A stretch of DNA of 64,000 bases, from NCBI GenBank assembly GCA_016716265.1, contig JADJWQ010000001.1, positions 2,418,001-2,482,000 of the forward strand. The letters are read 5' to 3'. Positions 31,200 to 39,800 of this stretch are shown in pieces. The notes beneath the pieces were generated by a model. The model had not been told where the DNA came from and did not search any database. It saw nothing but the letters and a program-made list of their open reading frames with translations. The stretch comes from Planctomycetota bacterium (lineage in GTDB: Bacteria; Planctomycetota; UBA1135; UBA2386). The stretch's first letter is position 1. The number at the start of each line of letters is the position of its first letter. The translations under genes and the position numbers were made by a program.

Positions 31200-31506
31200 C
31201 GTCCCACTGCCCGGCGTGCAGCATCGCGGTGGCCACGGGAGATCCCTGCCGCGACGCTCGACACTGCGCGCTCCGGGTGCGCGCGGGCCCGGCGCCGGTG
31301 CCGCGGCGGGCCCTGTCCGGAATCGCGGCAGAATCCGCGCGGGGCGGCGGAATCGTCGCGGTCCTCGACACGCCGTTGGCGGCGCGGACACGGGAACACC
31401 CGGCGCGCACGGCGACCACGCCACAGGAACTGGGGTCAATCCCGACAGCCCCGCTCGACGATCGACCGGTCTGGAGCGACGAGGAATCCAGCACCGGGAA
31501 GTAGCG

Positions 31507-32700
31507 ATGAAGCGCAGGATCGTCGAGATCGGGAGCGGTGTCGCACTGTTCGCCGTGGTCGCCACACTGCAGGCCCAACTGGTCGACCTGCGGCAGCGCC
31601 AGCAGGTGACGGCGCGCGCGGGCACGGCGTGGGACCCGCTCGGCGAGCGCGAGCTCGAGCGCACCCGCGCCGAGCTCAGCCGTCTGCAGCAGGACTACCA
31701 GCACGCCCTCGACGAGCGGCTCGAGCGCGTCGAGGAGCGGGTCGACGCCGCGACGCGCAGCGCCGAGGACGCGCGCGAGCTCGAGTCGGAGCTCGAGGCG
31801 GCGCGCCGCGAGGCCCGCTCGTTCCAGACGACGATCGCGCGCGACGTCGACGCGACGCGCAGCCTCGTCCAGAGCTACGAGGCCGCGCTGCGCGAGACCG
31901 ACGCACGGACCCGCGAGGCCGCCGAGCAGAGCCGCACCGTGCTCGAGCAGCTGCACGGCCGCGCCGAGCCCGACGCCGACGTGTTGACCCGTGAGCTGCT
32001 GCTGCCGACGGTGCAGCTCGAGGGGCGGGACACCGTGGGCTCCGGCACGCTGGTGCGCTCCGCGCGCAATGCGGCGACCGGCGAGGTCGAGAACTACGTG
32101 CTGACCGCGTATCACGTGGTCCGCAACATCTTCACGGACACGCCGACCGCGAAGCGTGACGGCATGTCGATCAAGATGTACCTGCCGGGCGGCGAGCGCC
32201 TGACCGTGCGCGGCGATCTCGTCGCGAGCGAGCGCTCGATCGACGTCGCCCTGGTGCGGCTGCAGACCGACCGCGTGTTCGACACGGTCGCGCGCGTCGT
32301 TCCCCGCGATCGGGCCACCGGCATCGCGGTGTGGGACGGCGTGTTCGCCATCGGCTGTCCGCTCGGCAACGACCCGATCCCGACGCGCGGCGTCATCACG
32401 AGCACGCGGAACGTCATCAACGGCAGCAACTACTGGATGCTCAACGCGCCGACCTACTACGGCAACTCCGGCGGTGGCATCTTCCTGGCCGAGACGCGGG
32501 AGCTCGCCGGCGTGTTCTCGAAGATCTACACGCACGGCCACGGCGTTCCGGTCGTCGTCCCGCACATGGGACTGTGCACGCCGATGGCGACCGTCTACGA
32601 GTGGCTCGACCGCGAGGGTCTCGCGGCCGTGCTGCCCGACGACCCGAGCGCGGCCCCGCCGATCGCCGAGCGCGTCGACCTCGCGTCACCGCCGCGCTGA
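31507..32700 (+). CDS. Membrane-anchored trypsin-like serine protease (S1C/HtrA-like, no PDZ)
   Basis: 397 residues. An N-terminal anchor (VEIGSGVALFAVVATLQAQL) is followed by a long Arg/Glu-rich coiled coil at about 25-155 (LERTRAELSRLQQDYQHAL and on). The C-terminal protease domain has the triad His203 (LTAYHVV), Asp246 (SIDVALVRL) and Ser321 (YYGNSGGGIF). HtrA enzymes degrade or sense misfolded envelope proteins, but no PDZ domain follows here; the protein ends about 75 residues after the Ser. The coiled coil probably drives oligomerisation. ATG 31507 is preferred because it starts directly at the anchor. Confidence 0.85.
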   Translation: MKRRIVEIGSGVALFAVVATLQAQLVDLRQRQQVTARAGTAWDPLGERELERTRAELSRLQQDYQHALDERLERVEERVDAATRSAEDARELESELEAARREARSFQTTIARDVDATRSLVQSYEAALRETDARTREAAEQSRTVLEQLHGRAEPDADVLTRELLLPTVQLEGRDTVGSGTLVRSARNAATGEVENYVLTAYHVVRNIFTDTPTAKRDGMSIKMYLPGGERLTVRGDLVASERSIDVALVRLQTDRVFDTVARVVPRDRATGIAVWDGVFAIGCPLGNDPIPTRGVITSTRNVINGSNYWMLNAPTYYGNSGGGIFLAETRELAGVFSKIYTHGHGVPVVVPHMGLCTPMATVYEWLDREGLAAVLPDDPSAAPPIAERVDLASPPR

Positions 32701-32703
32701 GCG

Positions 32704-32722
32704 GCCCGTCGCGATCGCGGGC
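32704..32722. terminator. Weak hairpin between convergent genes
   Basis: GCCCG at 32704-32708 pairs with CGGGC at 32718-32722 across a 9-base loop, between the ends of the protease and TPR genes. There is no T-tract on either strand, so it is only a candidate bidirectional terminator. Confidence 0.25.
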
Positions 32723-32733
32723 GGTGCCGAGCG

Positions 32734-34671
32734 TCAATTGCGGCCGTCGAGCTCGCGCGCCGAGTCGAGGTCGACGGCGCGGTCGAGCGCGCGCGTCGCA
32801 TCGGTCACGCGACCGAGCTGCTCGAGGAAGCGTGCGCGCTTCAGGTGCAGGTCGGCGAGCTCCGGGTGCAGCACGAGCGCCTCGTCGACGCACTCGAGTG
32901 CACGCTTCGGATTGCCGCGCGCGGCGAACATGTCGGCCATCTCGGTCAGCGCGTCGACCTGGCCCGGTCGCCGGTCGAGCACCTCGGCCATCACGTCGAG
33001 CGCGTCGTCGGTGTGACCGAGGCGCTTCAGCGCGACGCCGACGTAGAACAGCGCGGGCCAGAAGTCCGGCCGGTGCTCGAGGTAGGCCTGCAGCTCGACG
33101 AGCGCGCCGCGCGGATCGCGGCCGCGCACCGCACGCTCCGTCGCGAGCGCGAAGCGCTTCTCGAAGCCGGGGATCTGCAGCGCCAGCAGCGCCCGGACGC
33201 CGCGGTCCGTGACCGACGGCCCGACGTCGGCGGCGAGACCCTGCTGCAGCTCGCCGAGCGCGCGGTCCGGCTGCCCGATCTTGGCGAGGCACACGCCGAG
33301 ATCGACCCGCGACTGCGGCTCGCGCAGCGCGCCGACCAGCGCGGTCAACCAGACCTCGAGCTCGTCCGGCCAGTCGCCGCGGTCGAGGTGCTCCGACAGG
33401 TAGCGCAGCAGCACGCTGGGCGCGTCGCCGGCCACCGCCGGCCACTCGGCGGTGCGCGTCGCGCGCTCCCAGGTGCGGCGCAGACCGTCGAGCGCGCAGC
33501 GCCAGGCGTCGTCGATGCGGCGCTCGCCGAACGCGAGCCGCGCGAGGTGCGCGGAGAAGTCGGGGGAGCCGTCGAGCTCCGCGCCGCGCGTCCACAGCGC
33601 GCGCGCCCGCTCGGTGTCGCCGCGGTTCGCGACCAGCACGCCGAGCGACTCGAGCGCGCGCGGGGCGGGCGGGACGAGCGACACCGCGTGCTCGAGCCAG
33701 GCCGCGGCGCGGTCGCGATCGCCGATCAGCGTCAGCTGCTCGGCGAGTCCCACGCAGGCATCGCCGTCCGCGGGCCGCGCGCCGAGCGCGCGGTCGACGA
33801 CCTGCAGACAGGCCGTCTCACCGATCCGCTCGCCGTCGAGCGCCACGAACATCGCCGTCGCGAGCGTGCGGAGCGCGAGCCCTGCGGCCGGGTCGAGCTC
33901 GAGCGCCTCCGCGAGCGGCTCCAGCAGCTCGATCCCGTGGCGCTCCGGCTCCAACTCGGCGTCACCGCCGAGCAGCGCCGCGCCATCGAGGCCGTCGAGC
34001 AGCCGGAAGAAGGCCAGCGCGCTGGTGCCGAGCGCAGGGCTGCCGTCGAGCCGCCGATCGCCGAGCCCGAGCACGACGGCGAGGTGCTCGCCGAGGCGGA
34101 GCAGACCCCGGACCGGATCGTCGAGGCGGACGAGACCGCGGATCCCGCGCGGCACGGCACCGTCGCGCGGGCCGGCGCGCGGCACCACGTCCGCCTCCTC
34201 GCCATCCCCGTCGAACGCGGCAGCTCCGTCGAGCGCGTCGTCACCGCCGCGTGCGGCGTCACCGTCGCGCGCTTCGAGCGGGCCGCCGTCCGCGTCGTCC
34301 CCCGGCTGCACCGCGGCCGCGTGCGCGAGCAGGTCGATCGCCAGGTGCTCGGGATCGCAGCGCCGCAGCGAGCCGGTCACCAGCGTGCGCACTCGGCCCC
34401 GCGCCCCGAGCATCTCCAGCACGTCGGCGGGATCCGGTGGCTCGACCAGCGTGACCCAGCGCGGCGCGCCGTCGTCAGGCGGGCTCTGGATCTCGAGCAT
34501 GCCGATCGCCGCGCCCCGGCCACCGTGGTGCAAGTCGTTCAGCAGGACGTGCAGCAGGTCGGGCAGTCGGCGGGCCAGCACTGCCTCGTCGAGCTCGCGG
34601 CCGCCGACCCGCAGGTCGCCGAGCGGCTCGGGCACGGCGAACGGCAGGAACAGGATCTCCGGATCCGTCAT
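32734..34671 (-). CDS. TPR-repeat protein
   Basis: 645 residues, no signal peptide. The N-terminal about 140 residues are alpha/beta and unrecognised (EILFLPFAVPEPLGDLRVGG), followed by an acidic Asp/Gly/Ala-rich linker (about 140-195). The remainder carries TPR-like helices; the clearest are at the C-terminus (PALFYVGVALKRLGHTDDALDVMAEVL, ALTEMADMFAARGNPKRALECVDEALVLHP, ADLHLKRARFLEQLGRVTDATRALDRAV) and around 330-400. TPRs bind partner proteins; no enzyme domain is visible. ATG 34671 is chosen over in-frame 34713, which adds only Arg/Gly residues. A 14-bp perfect palindrome lies 11 bases upstream. Confidence 0.78.
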   Translation of the reverse strand: MTDPEILFLPFAVPEPLGDLRVGGRELDEAVLARRLPDLLHVLLNDLHHGGRGAAIGMLEIQSPPDDGAPRWVTLVEPPDPADVLEMLGARGRVRTLVTGSLRRCDPEHLAIDLLAHAAAVQPGDDADGGPLEARDGDAARGGDDALDGAAAFDGDGEEADVVPRAGPRDGAVPRGIRGLVRLDDPVRGLLRLGEHLAVVLGLGDRRLDGSPALGTSALAFFRLLDGLDGAALLGGDAELEPERHGIELLEPLAEALELDPAAGLALRTLATAMFVALDGERIGETACLQVVDRALGARPADGDACVGLAEQLTLIGDRDRAAAWLEHAVSLVPPAPRALESLGVLVANRGDTERARALWTRGAELDGSPDFSAHLARLAFGERRIDDAWRCALDGLRRTWERATRTAEWPAVAGDAPSVLLRYLSEHLDRGDWPDELEVWLTALVGALREPQSRVDLGVCLAKIGQPDRALGELQQGLAADVGPSVTDRGVRALLALQIPGFEKRFALATERAVRGRDPRGALVELQAYLEHRPDFWPALFYVGVALKRLGHTDDALDVMAEVLDRRPGQVDALTEMADMFAARGNPKRALECVDEALVLHPELADLHLKRARFLEQLGRVTDATRALDRAVDLDSARELDGRN

Positions 34672-34682
34672 CCCCGCCCCCC

Positions 34683-34696
34683 GGCGCCATGGCGCC
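34683..34696. promoter_or_regulatory. 14-bp perfect palindrome before the TPR gene
   Basis: GGCGCCATGGCGCC reads the same on both strands and sits 11 bases upstream of the TPR start. It could be an operator; in GC-rich DNA chance is also possible. Confidence 0.3.
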
Positions 34697-34968
34697 CGCT
34701 CCGCCCGACCCACCCGCTCGGAGCGACCACCCGCGCCACCGGTGCGCCGGCACCGGATGCGACCCGCCCGCGCTCAGTCGGACGTTCGATCGGCGGGAAG
34801 ACCCGCCGCGCGGTGTGGAGGTCGGACGAAATCGGCAGCACAGCGGGCCTCCGCGACCCGGCCCTGGATTGTCGCGGCCGATCGGGTCCGCCACCACCCG
34901 CGCCGTGCGAATTCGCCGAATCTTGTCGCGCCCCGGTAGCGCCCGGTCGAGCGCCGGCGGTTCGGCGC

Positions 34969-35319
34969 TCAGCCGGGCGGCCAGGCCAGCGGGCGGCCGC
35001 CCAGCACGTGCACGTGCAGGTGGAACACCGACTGCCCGGCGCCGGTGCCGTGGTTGATCACCGTCCGGAACGCGTCGCCGATGCCCTCGCGGCGCGCGAC
35101 CTCGCCGGCCACCCACAGCAGGTGTCCGAGCAGCTCCTTCGCGTCGGGCCCCACCTCGCCCAGCTTCGCGATCGCCGCGCGCGGGATCACGAGCACGTGG
35201 ACCGGTGCCTGCGGCTGGACATCGCGGAACGCGATGCAGTGCTCGTCCTCGTGGACGATCGCGGCGGAAATCTCCCCGCGCAGGATCCGCGCGAACACGT
35301 TCTGGTCGTCGTAGGCCAC
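34969..35319 (-). CDS. HIT-family nucleotide-binding protein (HinT-like)
   Basis: 116 residues, standard length. HIT proteins of the HinT group hydrolyse nucleoside phosphoramidates such as AMP-lysine. Seen motifs: NVFARILRGEISAAIVHEDEH at the start, AFRDVQPQAPVHVLVIPRA, and the histidine triad HLHVHVLGGR with His100, His102 and His104. It is cytosolic. It is followed by a 62-base gap on its upstream side from the CNNM gene on the same strand. A housekeeping gene with no clear operon partner. Confidence 0.93.
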   Translation of the reverse strand: MAYDDQNVFARILRGEISAAIVHEDEHCIAFRDVQPQAPVHVLVIPRAAIAKLGEVGPDAKELLGHLLWVAGEVARREGIGDAFRTVINHGTGAGQSVFHLHVHVLGGRPLAWPPG

Positions 35320-35381
35320 GTCCGCAGCATGGCGCGGGCGCGGCGGCGGCGCCAGCCGCCGGACCGGCGACGCGCGCGGCG

Positions 35382-36488
35382 TCAGCGCGCGCCGGCGCGG
35401 CCGACGACCGGCGCCGGCGGCACGCCCTCCGGCACCGCGGCCGACGCCTCCTCGGTCGCGACCGGAGCGGTCGCCGCCCGCAGCCGCGCGAGCTCCTGCA
35501 TGTCGACGTGCTCGTCGTGCTCGTCGACGATCTCGGCGCCGAGCAGCGTCTCCAGCACGTCCTCGAGCGTCACGATCCCCTCGAAGCCACCGTACTCGTT
35601 CATCACCGCGACGATGTGGCGCTTGTCGCGGATGAAACGGTCGAGCAGCTCGGGACCGGTCATGCTCTCCGGCACGAGGTCGAGCGGGCGCACCAGCTCG
35701 GCCACCGGGAGCTGGCGCTCCCCGCGCGCGAGCGCGTCGAACACGTCACGCCGCAGCAGCACGCCGACCAGCCGATCCGGGTCGCCACCCTCGTGGGCGG
35801 GCAGGCGACTGTGTCGCATCCGGGTCGGGTCGCTCAGCAGGTCGGCGACCGTGATGCCGTCGAGATTGACCGACTGCACCACGGTGCGCGGCGTCATCAC
35901 GTCGTGCGCGGTGACCTTGTCGAGCTCGAGCGCGTTCTGCACCCAGCGCGTCTCGTGCGCCGTCAGGTTGCCGCCGCGGAGCGCCATCCGCGACATCGCG
36001 ATGATCTCGTCCTCGGTCGGCCCGTGCTTCGCGCCGCGGCCGACCAGCCGGTGCATCAGGAACTTCGACGGCCGTGCGATCGGCCACGACAGCCACAGCA
36101 TCGCCTGGAGCGGCAGCGCGAGGTACGGCACCAGCCGCTGCGCGTAGCGCACGCCGATGCTCTTCGGGACGATCTCGGTGAGCACCAGCACGGCGAGCGT
36201 GAACAGCGCGGCGAACACGCCGACCGCCGCGTCGCCGTAGCGCGCGCCGACCAGCGCGCCGGTCACCGCCGCGCCGACCGTGTGGGCGATCGTGTTGATG
36301 GTCAGGATCGCCGCGATCGGCTCCTCGATGTCCTCGCGGTAGCGCGCGAAGCGCCTGGCGCCCATCACGCCACGCTTCTTCAGCACCTCGAGCTGCGACG
36401 GCGTCACCGCGTACAGCGCTGCCTCGAGCAGCGAGCACACGAACGACGCGAACAGCGTCACGGACGCGACGACGGCGATCGTGATCAC
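35382..36488 (-). CDS. CNNM/CorC-type membrane protein with CBS pair
   Basis: 368 residues. An N-terminal DUF21/CNNM transmembrane domain (about 1-190) includes FASFVCSLLEAALYAVTPSQLEVL, AAILTINTIAHTVGAAVTGAL and VLTEIVPKSIGVRYA. Two CBS motifs follow (VMTPRTVVQSVNLDGITVADLL and the block MTGPELLDRFIRDKRHIVAVMNEYGG and VTLEDVLETLLG). This group is linked to Mg2+/Co2+ efflux or cation homeostasis. The usual C-terminal CorC_HlyC domain is missing, replaced by an Ala/Pro-rich tail. GTG 36488 is chosen because it starts right at the first transmembrane helix and overlaps, as GTGA, the stop of a small upstream frame. Confidence 0.85.
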   Translation of the reverse strand: MITIAVVASVTLFASFVCSLLEAALYAVTPSQLEVLKKRGVMGARRFARYREDIEEPIAAILTINTIAHTVGAAVTGALVGARYGDAAVGVFAALFTLAVLVLTEIVPKSIGVRYAQRLVPYLALPLQAMLWLSWPIARPSKFLMHRLVGRGAKHGPTEDEIIAMSRMALRGGNLTAHETRWVQNALELDKVTAHDVMTPRTVVQSVNLDGITVADLLSDPTRMRHSRLPAHEGGDPDRLVGVLLRRDVFDALARGERQLPVAELVRPLDLVPESMTGPELLDRFIRDKRHIVAVMNEYGGFEGIVTLEDVLETLLGAEIVDEHDEHVDMQELARLRAATAPVATEEASAAVPEGVPPAPVVGRAGAR

Positions 36489-36616
36489 GTCGCGCTCCCC
36501 CGACCCGCGAGCCGCTCGAGACGCTGTGGCCGCTCGGGACGCAGTAGCTGCTCGGCACGAGGTGGTCGGTCGGGACTCGGAGGCTGCTCGGAACTCGAAG
36601 GCTGATCGTCTTCCAT
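36485..36616 (-). CDS. Small proline/arginine-rich repeat peptide (43 aa) coupled to the CNNM gene
   Basis: Starts at ATG 36616, 13 bases after a TATTTT box, and stops at 36485-36487, overlapping the CNNM GTG start (GTGA). The product is acidic at first (MEDDQP) and then made of imperfect six-residue units: SSEQPP, SPDRPP, RAEQLL, RPERPQ, RLERLA. These come from an 18-bp degenerate tandem repeat. The promoter-like box just before the ATG and the coupling make translation plausible; it may act as a leader whose translation sets CNNM expression. No homologue recognised. It could also be untranslated leader sequence. Confidence 0.4.
   Translation of the reverse strand: MEDDQPSSSEQPPSPDRPPRAEQLLRPERPQRLERLAGRGSAT
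36500..36606 (-). repeat. Degenerate 18-bp tandem repeat
   Basis: On the plus strand successive units such as GCCGCTCGAGACGCTGTG, GCCGCTCGGGACGCAGTA, GCTGCTCGGCACGAGGTG and GCTGCTCGGAACTCGAAG repeat at 18-base spacing. They encode the six-residue units of the small frame. Confidence 0.65.
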
Positions 36617-36629
36617 CGCGAACCCCCCG

Positions 36630-36635
36630 AAAATA
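36630..36635 (-). promoter_or_regulatory. Putative -10 (TATTTT) for the small peptide/CNNM unit
   Basis: TATTTT on the minus strand is the only AT-rich run in this stretch and lies 13 bases upstream of ATG 36616, so the leader would be about 6 bases. Confidence 0.4.
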
Positions 36636-36713
36636 CCGGCTCCGCGCGCCCGTGACGACCCCGCTGAGCGAAGCGCCACCGCCGGCCGCCGGTGCGGACC
36701 TCACCCGGGCGAT

Positions 36714-36746
36714 CGGCCCGGCCGGCGCGCGCGGCGCGCCGGGCCG
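36714..36746 (-). terminator. Strong GC stem-loop downstream of the metacaspase-like gene
   Basis: CGGCCC (36714-36719) pairs with GGGCCG (36741-36746), and GGCGCGC (36724-36730) with GCGCGCC (36734-36740), with a 4-base bulge and a 3-base loop. It lies 128 bases after the 36874 stop on the minus strand. No T-tract follows. Confidence 0.35.
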
Positions 36747-36781
36747 TGCGGCGGCGATCCGGCCCTGCCGCGGAAACCCCG

Positions 36782-36816
36782 GCCGCTGCGCCGCAGCCGG
36801 GCTGCCGCGCAGCGGC
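36782..36816 (-). terminator. Second strong stem-loop downstream of the metacaspase-like gene
   Basis: GCCGCTGCG (36782-36790) pairs with CGCAGCGGC (36808-36816); inside, GCAGC (36793-36797) pairs with GCTGC (36801-36805) around CGG, with a 2x2 internal loop. A 14-bp hairpin 58 bases after the stop at 36874; candidate terminator or 3'-end stabiliser. Confidence 0.4.
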
Positions 36817-36873
36817 GCATCCGCCGCGGCGAGCGCCGGCTCCGCCCGGCGCCCCGGACCGCCGCGGGCGACA

Positions 36874-39800
36874 TCAATGCAGCCGGAACAGCTGCGCGTT
36901 CAGCTTGACGCCGCCGCGGTCGATCTGCACTCGCTGGTAGCCGCGCTCGCCGTCCCGCGTGACGACGCTGAGTCGCTGGAACGCGGTGGCGAGGATCCGG
37001 TACTCACCCGCCGCGCGGGCCTGGATGCGGACCTGCGCGGAGTCGTCCCGCTCGGACACGTCGTCGCACTCCTCCCGCGTGCCGTCCGGGGCGATCACGA
37101 TCAGCAACGGATCGAGCTGCGCGGACGACATGCGGACGTCGAACCATTCACCGGCGCGCAGCTGGACGGTGTGCGTGTCGACGTAGCGACCCGAGTCGAG
37201 GCGCCGGTCGCCCTCGGCGAGCTCGCCCTGGATCTGCTTGACCGCCGGCTCGCCCGACGCCGCATTGCGGGTCTCGATCCGCAGCTCGTAGGCGCCGGTC
37301 TCCGGCTCGAGCTCTCGGTAGAAGCTGTCCTTGAGGTAATTGGTCAGCTCACCGGTGGTGATGACGTGGTCCCCGTCCGTATCGGCCTCCGCATCGCCGA
37401 TCCCTCGGAGCATGAAGTGCGACAGGTAGCCTCCGGCCCGGAACTTCACCGCGACTCCACTGGTCAGGTCCTCGTCCGAGCTGAACACGCCGATCCGACC
37501 GGGCCGATCGACGATGTCCCTGGCGAAGCCGCCGCTGAAGCACGAGTCCAGGTAGACCAGCGTCAGGCCCGCGTGACTCTCGTCGAGCAGTGCTGCGAGC
37601 TGGTCGTCGAACAGCGGCCCGTCGACCAGCATGATGAACTCCTCGGCCCGATCGGCCTCGGTGCTGTTCGGATCCTCCTTCTGCCCGCCGTGACCGGAGA
37701 AGAAGAACAGGACCATGTCCTGCGGTCCCGCCCGACTCTGGACGTCCTTCAGCGCCGCGACGACGTGGCCCACGGTGGCATCGCGATCACGCAGGATGCG
37801 ACGCTGTTCGGGCGGCACGATCCCGACGTGCTCGAACATCTCGGCCATGTGCTGCGCGTCGTCGCTGCAGAACTTCAATGGGCTGCTCGGGTATTGATCG
37901 ATGCCGACGAACACACCCCAGGTGCGCCTGCCGTCACGATCCACGGTCGGGGTCGGCTCGCGCACCGTGTCGCTCGCCGCACCGACGTCGATCGACAGCC
38001 GATAGACACCCGCTTCGCCCGGCCGATAGGTCGTCGCCATCACTCGGTAGGCGCCCGCCTGCGTGGCGTCGAGCCGGACGCCAGCGGCCCGTTCGTTCTG
38101 CGACAGATCGTCGTTCTCCTCCTGCGAGCCGTCCGGTCGGATCACGATCAGATACGGGTCGACGGCGGTGGACGTCATGCGGACGTCGAGCGACTGCCCC
38201 ACCTCGAGGTGCACCTCGTAGCGGTCGGCGAACTCCCCCGAACGCAGCCGCTCGTCGCTGCGCGCGAGCTCACCGTCGATCTGCCGTGACGCGCCGGCGA
38301 CGACCGTCGGCTGCGCCGGCTCGGGAGCGCCCGGCGACGCGCCTTCGGTGATGGTCATCGCGAGGCGGAAGGCGCCGCGCTCCCCGGCCGCGTGGGTCGT
38401 CGCGAGGATCCGGTACTCCCCGGCCTGCGCGGCCTGCAGTCGCAGCGCCGCCGTGGTCTCGCCGTCGGTGCGGTTGTCGTTCTCCGCCTGCGTGCCGTCC
38501 GGGCGGGTGACGATCAGATACGGATCGAACGCCGCGGACGACATCGTCAGGTCGAGCCACTGGCCGGCCTGGAGCTGCACGGGGTAGACGCGCGCGTACT
38601 CCCCTGACGAGATCCGCTGATCGCTCTCCCGGAGCTCGGCGACGATGTTCCGAGGGGCCCCCGCCATGCCGCGCACGGCCGCTCCGAGCGACCGCTCCGC
38701 ACCGGCAGAGCGCACGCTCAGCGTGTATGCGCCCTTCTCGCCGGGTCGAGCCGAGGTCACGACGATCTGGTAGTCGCCGTCGGCGTCGCTGCGCAGCTCG
38801 AGCCGGCTGTTCCGGCTGCCACCCTCGTCATCGTTCTCGTCCTGCTGCCGACCCGGCGCGATCACGATCAGGTACGGATCGAACTCGTCGGAGACGAGGT
38901 CGATGGAATAGGCGCCGCCGGCGTGGGCGGGGAACACGTGCACGTCGTACCACTCGCCGGAGCGCAGCGTCCGATCACCGTCACCGAGGCTGCCGTCGAC
39001 GAAGCTGCCGACGCCGATCCGATCGCCCTCGCCGACGGCCGGACCGGTCGACTCCACCGCGTCGGCGCGCAGCACGTAGTCGCCGCTGGCAGCGGCAGCG
39101 AAGCTCGTCGCCGCGACACGGGCGACGCCGTCCTCGGCGAACTCGAACGTCAGCTGGGAGCCTCTGCCGAGGCCCTCGGCGTCGTCGTTCTGGACGGCGT
39201 CGGCACCGGGGGGGACGACGATCAGGTACGGATCGAGCTGGTCGCTGGTCAGGGTCACGCACACGGACTGGCCGGCGCGCCCGTGCAGCTCGTAGACGTC
39301 GTAGTACTCGCCGCCGTCGAGCCGGTCGTCGCCGGCCGCCAGGCGCCCGCGCACCGGCGTCCCGAGCTCGAGGCGCGTCGACGCCGCCGGCGCCTCGGTC
39401 TTCGGCTCGGGCGCGGGGTTCTCGCCCTGCCCGACCACCGTCGCGACGAGCCGGTAGGCCCCGCGTTCGAGCGGGTGCGACGAGGTGACGATGACCGATA
39501 CCTCGCCGGCCTGCGGCGCGGTGAACTCGATCTCGGCGTCGGTCCGGCCGGGCGCCGGATCGTCGTTGTCGAGCTGCGACTCGAGCCCGGGCACCACGAC
39601 GATCAGGTAGGTGTCGAACTCGGACGACGAGCAGCGGATCGAGACCCGCTGGTTCGCGAGCACCGGGACCGAATAGCGATCCTGGTATTCCCCGCTCCGC
39701 AGCTGCAGGTCGCCGACGGCGAGGCTGCCGCTCTCGTCGAGCAGCGGCGCCGCGGTCCGCCCGGCGCGCCGTTCCAGCTCGGTCACGCGCTGCGCGAGTT

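Larger units (their letters stand above)
31164..31506. other. 343-bp divergent intergenic region between ribBA and the protease gene
   Basis: Non-coding as far as I can see. It holds the ribBA leader (with a hairpin at 31173-31188 and a TAGAAT box at 31194-31199 on the minus strand) and the upstream region of the protease gene. No convincing -10 is visible for the latter; GGAACT at 31427 could be part of an ECF-type -35, a weak guess. No riboswitch or small RNA fold recognised. Confidence 0.5.

Noticed and set aside
31164..31300. FMN riboswitch upstream of ribBA
   Set aside because: None of the conserved RFN-element strings is recognisable on the minus strand; the leader is only about 30 bases from the likely promoter.
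34907..34916. GCGAATTCGC palindrome in the gap before the TPR gene
   Set aside because: A 10-bp palindrome is too short and too far from a start to argue for an operator.
32845..36147. 1100-codon plus-strand frame across the TPR, HIT and CNNM genes
   Set aside because: Shadow of three minus-strand genes with clear motifs.
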